Source of the DNA: Trichuris trichiura
Lineage: Eukaryota > Nematoda > Enoplea > Trichinellida > Trichuridae
Reading direction: 5' to 3'
DNA length: 64,000 bases
Assembly (NCBI GenBank): GCA_037903355.1
Contig: JBAJFE010000009.1
Coordinates: 992,001-1,056,000 of the forward strand
In this document: one piece after another, positions 58,301 through 64,000 of the stretch
Layout: each line of letters starts with the position of its first letter
Position numbering within the stretch: position 1 is the first letter of the stretch
Notes under the pieces: model-generated
The model's database searches: none
Told to the model about the DNA's origin: nothing
Seen by the model: the letters and a program-made list of their open reading frames with translations, nothing else
Program-made: the position numbers and the translations under genes

Positions 58301-60395
58301 TTAATCGAAAAACGCCTCTGCGTCTTTTTTCAAATTCTTTTCCGCGCCTTTGGTGGCATTTCTTCTTGTGCATTCAGCTTTGGCGGAACGAATTTCACGT
58401 TTGCGCATTTTGCGAGCAAGATCATTTTTCACTATTCTGCGTATTTTTTCGTAATCAATGTCGCTACGAATAAACGAACCACTTTGTCTTGAATGAGCGC
58501 CTTCCGTGGAGAATTCTTCGTCAAAACAAAACTCATCCATTTTACGTGCCATTATTGATAAGCTGTCGTTTTCTTCGGAACAGATAAACTCATCATCGTC
58601 TTTTCCATTTTTTGGATGGGATAATAAAGTTTCATCTGTATCAGACCTTTCCCCAGCGGAGGAAGCAGTATGGTCATCTTCCGCAACGTTCTCTTCTTCA
58701 CTTTCGCTCTCTGAAAGTCCTTTGAAGCCGCTGGCTTTTAACAAGACGTCAACGTCGCATTTTCTCCTTAAAGTGAACGGAAACCGCTGCATCATTATAA
58801 ATATAAATACATACGTACGTTATGTCGCTCAAGTCCGGCACAGGAAGCTCAGAAATGTAATTGAAACGATTCGCGAAAAATCGGGCAATTGCTTCGACAT
58901 CTCGATCAAAGTACCTAAAGCAAAGGCATTCAACAGAGGACAGCGATGCATCGTTAAAACAACGTTGTCATAGATGAACTTATGCTTCGTTTATCAATGA
59001 AAGAACGGAACTTTTCCGTTAGACGCCTGGTGGGTACTGTAGGTAAAACGAAATTCAAGTTCGGTTAGCAGTTGCAGCCTAAACTATAGTGACTGTTGAG
59101 CTTAAATTTAAGCGTGGGCTTTCCACGGTTACTGGGATCAAAAGAACTTGATTTTCGTTCAACTTACAGTACTCACCGCGTGTCTAATGGAAAAGACCCG
59201 AAACAACATAGCGCCTAATGTGGGCCCACAATACTGTTTAAAAAGGGGAAAATGATTTACATGCCTTCAGGCGCGCTTACAGTTCACTATTAGGATGCTT
59301 TGTAGAGACGGCCTGAGGGAAGTCAATAACAACAGGATTGCCTTCTGACGTCACCAGTATGTTAAACTCGTTGAAATCGCAATGAATTAACCCGCATTCC
59401 GCAAGCCTAACAGCAAAGTCGATTAACTGATCATACAATTCTGCCACCTTGGCGACTTCAGTTACATGAGCACTGAAAATTTGAATAATGATGAGAAAGA
59501 AGAACGAATTAGACTTACAGAGGAACACCGTCGATGTATTCCATTACAATACAGTGCCTGTTTACGCCCACTGGACATGGTACCGGAAACTGGCGGTCAT
59601 GTAACGCCTGCAAAAACAAATTTAAGGATAGACAAAAAGGAATACTGTAAGCAGTCAAAATCACCTGCATGAAAGCATGCTCCTTAGCTGCCGATATACG
59701 AGATAAGTAAAGCCAGGATATGTGCGATCTACGAGCGTGATAATCTCTTTTGAGCCGCAGTTGCCTGAATGAAGATCTTCCAAGTCGAGTGAACTTGATT
59801 ACCAGCTCTTGTTCTTCCTTCGACTTGGCTAAGTATATGTCTGAAAGATATACAGTAAGGCGCGCAACGGCTCTTCAAAAAAAGGTATAATATTCAAAAA
59901 TGTTTACCCGACTCTTTTCCAGTACCAATCATGCTTCCCACTGATTCAACCGCACCTTGATGGAATAGAGCGTTCAATGCCAGACAATCGTAACCAAAAA
60001 AGGTCAAACGGTATCCTTCTCCTGGGAAGCGAAAAATTAAAAGGTTGCTGCTTCATATTTTAAGAAATTTTCAGAGCAAAAATTGAAACTTACTTCGAGT
60101 TTGTTTCACGTATGCTAGCAGCCCGCGCTGCACCAACGATCGCAGTCTCTTGTTGATACCGTGCTGTCGAACTTTGGCCAATGCTGTTATCAAAGGCTCG
60201 CCAACGAGTTCATGATTTTTCATGCCCAATTCAACCTAACATACAATCTATTCAGCCGCTCAAACGAGTGAATTATTTACAGAATATATTGGAAAAACGT
60301 TCCACTTAAGAGCAAAGCTAAAGTCTTACGGCTTGAAGCAAACGCAAGTCTTCTCCGGTCGCTTGTCGAATTATAGAAACATTCATCCGAGGCAT
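58301..60395 (-). CDS. RIOK2: RIO-type serine/threonine kinase/ATPase 2
   Basis: Minus exons 60330-60395, 60094-60235, 59908-60021, 59665-59840, 59519-59607, 59281-59472, 58819-58914 and 58301-58766 join in phase to 446 residues. RIOK2 drives late cytoplasmic 40S maturation. Winged-helix N-terminus: MPRMNVSIIRQATGEDLRLL, VELGMKNHELV, QGYRLT-like REGYRLTFFGYDCLAL; RIO P-loop substitute SVGSMIGTGKESDIYLA; catalytic Lys in LVIKFTRLGRSSFR; KRDYHARRSHISWLYLSR; MEYIDGVPL; catalytic GLIHCDFNEFN (family GLIHGDFNEFN, with Gly to Cys) and metal-binding VVIDFPQAVST; YFDRDVEAIARFF. The C-terminal tail is acidic then basic and shorter than in human. A MITE sits in the intron 58915-59280. Confidence 0.94.
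59011..59195. mobile_element. MITE with ~50-bp terminal inverted repeats in a RIOK2 intron
   Basis: cttttccgttagacgcctgg at the left is inverted at the right (ctaatggaaaag preceded by ccgcgtgt), and the arms continue inward through gtactgtagg / cttacagtac to caagttc / gaacttg. Length 185 bp, no ORF. A relative is at 44818-45045. Confidence 0.85.
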
Positions 60396-60894
60396 ACTTG
60401 TGCTTTAACAGAAATTGCGCAAAAAAGACACGACTTGAATGACTTAAACCTCCGTCAAACGAGCGTCTGAAACAAAAGATAAAAAGCAAAACATTTATAA
60501 TTGTGCACTACGAAACAGAGGAGAAATTTAAGTCATTTTTAAGAAAGCCTAAACGTGGGAAGAAGTTTAAGCGAAATAAAAGGCCACAAAACTAAGCTCA
60601 AGTATCAAAGTTAACAACCTTGGCGCAACAGTTGATTAGTAGGGCACTACAAAAACGATGCTCATGTTCCTACTGTAAGGCGTTCGTTTTGGGCTTCATT
60701 TAATGGGCATAAATAAGTAAAATAGTCATTCAGTTTTGACCTGAGAAATTTCAACATTGTTTATTGATGCAGAAAACAAAGCGCGCGAATTTAATCAAAA
60801 GATAACCACTTGTTTATTAGGCAAACAGGACGTATTCGCGTAAAATAAAAAGACCACTATTGGAGAAAAATTTATAGAGCAAAAAGAAATGATT
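60396..60894. other. Spacer between CDC40 stop and RIOK2 start
   Basis: Both genes are transcribed leftward. This 499-base gap must hold the CDC40 3' end and the RIOK2 promoter; no element could be named. A 70-residue frame here is not credible. Confidence 0.4.
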
Positions 60895-63199
60895 TCAGTC
60901 CCAAAACTTGATGACGCCATCCCAACCGCAGGAAGCAATTTTGCTTGTTTCGTGTGGATGCCACAAAACTCCAATGCAAACACCTTCGTGCGCTTTCCAT
61001 CGAGCCTGTATATGGCGCGTCTTCCAGTCCCATATAAATATCTTGCCGCCGGAATCGCCAGATATAACGTACCTGAAAATCATAAAACAGTAATCAACTG
61101 GAACGTTGCTCAAGCGACGAGTAAGCTTACGACATATCCGGCGAGAAATCAACAGCGCACGCGTAGCCGGCAACAATATGACCTCGGAAACATTTTTTGC
61201 GAACAAACTTGATCTTGTCGTCAACAATTTGGAAAATCATTATACGATTGTCCATAGCTTGGCAGGCCATCCATTTTTCTGCAACGAATGGCGACTATAG
61301 ACTACAACGAACAAACTTTTTCAAGACCTACCATTGGGCGACAGAGTTACTGAAGGCATTGAGTACAGTCCAGGATCTTGAATCATCTTAGTATCAACGG
61401 GAATGTCCCTATAAGGGATTAAAGCTGTATTAAAAAAAAGTTAAGTATAATATTAGTTACCATTCCCATATCCGCATCGACTTATCGTCAGACGTGGAAC
61501 AGAAGCGCCTGTTTTGACTGAAGAAAGTGACCGAGTTTACAGCGCCCATATGTCTATCATATTCTTGAACCACTTGAGCTGTTCTGCTATCGTACTAAAC
61601 GCAAACACTTTAATAAGCACTGTCAATGTCGTAGTCGCATACCTGAAGAATTTTTTTGTCTTGAGTACCTACGAGGAATAAATTCTGCTTGTCTTCGTCT
61701 GGATTGAACTTTATACAATATGGAACCTTGCCGGTGGTGAACCGCTCCTTACATTGTCCTGAAAACAGTTCATGTTGGAAAAACAATTTCCAAGCCCATA
61801 ATCATACCGGTTTCTGTATCCCATAGCTTTACGAAGCGATCGTAGGAAGCAGATAGGAATTCTCTGCCCGCATTGTTGAAACAAATATCTCGCACGGCCA
61901 TACGATGACCAACGTATGTTCGTATGCACCGTCTGCCATGGTATACTTCCCACAGCTACAAAGAGAGCGGTCAAACGAGTGCTTATACATTCGTACGGAG
62001 ACGAACCTTGACTTTTCCGTCCATTCCTGCAGACAACAATAGATGAGCTGATTGTGGGAACCATCTGATGGCTTGAACACCCTTTTTGTGACCTGCCCAA
62101 GTATGAATCAACTTCTTTGGAATATAACAACGTTGTGGGGCAGCATCTGCTCTTAGGCTAACCCCGACATCATGCGGAGCTTCCATGAACGAACGCCCTT
62201 GGTAATCGTAAGGATCGGATACTATGAATGAAGTATTTAAAAAATTCATAAAGGGAAAACAATCGTACGCGTACTATGCAAAGTACTGGTCTCCGTAGCG
62301 TTCTCTTCGTCGCGAGCCATTTTAACTAACTTTTTGCGTTTTTTAAGAATATCTTCCAACTTTTTCATTGTCTCCGGATCGGGAATGGAAGTACGCACCT
62401 CATCGTCGTAGGGCGCCCAAGGGCCTTTGAAATTTTCCAAATCGAAAGCGTCATTATTTTTGAGCCGCTTCCTCTTTTGACGTAAGCCTTCGATTTTTCC
62501 GGATTCATATACCGTCAAGCCTTTAGATTGTTCGGCTGCGGAAACGTCTCCAATAAAAGCAGTTGATGGTGCATTCTCGGATGGATCACGCGCGTAACCT
62601 ACAAATAGCTACATCGCGCATGTCGTAGAGGCGCATATGAATTCAATGCCCAGTTTTAGTCTCTCAATTAAACGTGGAACAGTTTAAGCCCAAAACCTAC
62701 CGTAACTTTCAAATGTGATTCGTTCAGTTTCGAAACCAAAATTGCTGATACTTGCGGGTTCCACAAAGCCAACGGGCATATTTTTTGGCATTTTTTGTTG
62801 TTCCGTTTTGAACGGATTCGACGGCCCCTGCTAAAATGAAAAACGTCGATCGGCACGGTTACTTTGCAAAAGCCGATAGCTAGCAAACCACTGGAGCGAA
62901 CATTTCTTCGTATTTTGCATTACGCATTAACTCTTTGGATTTTGGGTCAAATCGAAACATCCCATTATTTTCGTGCTGAGCAAAAAAAATATTAAACGGA
63001 AATAAAATAGACGATACGCCAATACTTGAACTGCGACTTCCGGCGCACAGTTGAGGGAAGGTAGCGAACGAGAAAGTTGCTTTGAAGTCCCCAAGCGAAG
63101 CGAATCCTGTTCACCTTTTTCTACTTCTTCGTCGTCGCTTGAACTGCTATTGCTTGTTGCTCCATGATAGGAAGATCGCAGCGCGAACAAAGCGCTCAT
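60895..63199 (-). CDS. CDC40: Pre-mRNA processing factor 17 (CDC40/PRP17), WD40 splicing factor
   Basis: Eleven minus exons: 63026-63199, 62892-62975, 62701-62830, 62275-62598, 62007-62221, 61808-61955, 61643-61758, 61461-61594, 61332-61408, 61131-61278, 60895-61072. They join in phase to 575 residues (human 579). It acts in the second catalytic step of splicing. N-terminal region: [33 protein letters not shown]; then [22 protein letters not shown] and [20 protein letters not shown] opening the seven-blade WD40 propeller ([72 protein letters not shown], SMDNxI-type repeat, and [20 protein letters not shown] then DGVIKFWD at the C-terminus). Ten introns, 46-200 nt, all GT-AG. Confidence 0.95.
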
Positions 63200-63913
63200 T
63201 TCTCACAAAGAAAAGTCTTTAAAACTTTCCTTTTGTACTACAGTAACCTGGATAAACGCAGGTTCATAGCTAGTGCAATCGATTTCGTGCATGGCGGGCC
63301 TAGCGGTAGCCCAAATTCGCCTATGTAATCGGCTTTGCTTTATGATTTACAAAATGTTTACAACCCTTAACTCGGTAAACTTATTTAAAAATATTTTAAC
63401 CAAACCACAAGATCTGACAATGAGTTAGGCATTCCTTTAAACCTACTTTTAAGGCAAGAACAGACAAGTAGACTAGCACACATTAAATCATGCACTAAAC
63501 AGCATACTAATAGCGCAAAAATAGTTGCTATGCATTATTTCAGATGATTGTTGACTTCCCTACATTTAGGGGAGTAAAAGGGCTTTATTAGCGTTCTGCT
63601 TTTTTATTTTTGCAAAAATCAAACTGTGATTTAAGACGTACCAGGTAGTTGAGATATTTGCTGTGCAGTCCTTGTTATACTCAACATATGAAGCAAAAAT
63701 TGGCGAACACTGTTTCATATTTAAATTTTGCATTTTTTTTCAAAGAATTTGGCGGGAGTGTTAACAAGGCTTGCGTTACTCTACCTTAGCGCACGAAAGC
63801 TACTGTTAAAGTTTAGTTTTTGGGTTTGTACCTGCGCATTACTTAGATATACAGTACTTTCCGCACGTATTCTGGTCAATAGCTTGATTCGTAGTGGAGC
63901 TTTGCAGTTTAAA
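63200..63913. other. Divergent intergenic region CDC40 / unknown gene
   Basis: 714 bases, AT-rich, no recognised exon or repeat; presumably contains both promoters. Confidence 0.4.
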
Positions 63914-64000
63914 ATGCAGCGTTCTGTACCATTAGATGAAAACATTCCGGAATACATTACTACAGGTTCGGTTGCAAAGTGCGTGGACTGTTTCGACGAG
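63914..64000 (+). CDS. Possible 5' end of an unrecognised gene, cut by the window edge
   Basis: An open frame starts at ATG 63914 and runs 29 codons to the edge (MQRSVPLDENIPEYITTGSV, then AKCVDCFDE). It reads like normal coding sequence, but 29 residues are too few to identify a family. The ATG context and position upstream of a divergent gene fit a gene start. Confidence 0.4.
   Translation, partial: MQRSVPLDENIPEYITTGSVAKCVDCFDE

Noticed and set aside
1..64000. tRNA, rRNA, spliced-leader RNA or CRISPR arrays
   Set aside because: I looked for tRNA A/B-box patterns, SL-like donors and regularly spaced repeats and saw none I could support by eye; a covariance-model search would be needed to exclude small RNA genes.

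Overview
This is a window of a nematode nuclear genome. The genes are split by many short introns (about 46-60 nt, GT...AG). A tandem array of the nematode telomere hexamer (TTAGGC, read here as GCCTAA on the + strand) lies at 54.0-54.13 kb, and there is a secreted protein with a CX module, a nematode-typical domain. A minor-spliceosome protein (U11/U12-35K) and a Mos kinase, both absent from Caenorhabditis as far as I know, point to a basal (clade I, Dorylaimia) worm such as a whipworm (Trichuris) or Trichinella. The genus is inference.

Layout. 0-2 kb: 3' end of the IA-2/IDA-1 dense-core-vesicle pseudophosphatase (+). 2.3-7.6 kb (-): two elongation factor 1-beta genes, an orthodox cytosolic copy (6.3-7.6 kb) and a divergent copy (2.35-3.17 kb) that seems to begin with a signal peptide exon; a dead Penelope-like reverse transcriptase lies between them. 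7.6-23.5 kb: gene-poor, with foldback elements, an ATT microsatellite and one unrecognised membrane-protein candidate (12.7-13.8 kb). 23.6-26.9 kb: TRIM-NHL ubiquitin ligase (nhl-1 type). 27.8-29.5 kb: Mos kinase. 30.1-32.3 kb: N6AMT1 (eRF1 methyltransferase) and RPP30 (RNase P/MRP), whose coding regions overlap by 13 nt. 32.4-33.0 kb (-): U11/U12-35K. 35.4-41.5 kb (-): Integrator subunit 3, with a 3-kb first intron full of degenerate AT-rich repeats. 42.4-45.7 kb: polyprenyl diphosphate synthase subunit 1 (ubiquinone side chain). 46.6-47.9 kb (-): intronless threonine/serine dehydratase. 48.6-49.3 kb (-): HP1. 49.8-52.5 kb: hnRNP H/F. 53-56 kb: telomere-like array and pogo-like element. 56.7-57.5 kb: secreted CX-module protein. 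58.3-60.4 kb (-): RIOK2. 60.9-63.2 kb (-): CDC40/PRP17. The first exon of one more + gene begins at 63.9 kb.

Most identified genes are housekeeping genes of RNA and translation biology (EF1B, N6AMT1, RPP30, U11/U12-35K, INTS3, hnRNP H/F, RIOK2, CDC40). For the recognised genes I worked exon junctions out by hand: each model keeps phase across its junctions and matches remembered family sequence. No search, alignment program or transcript data was available.
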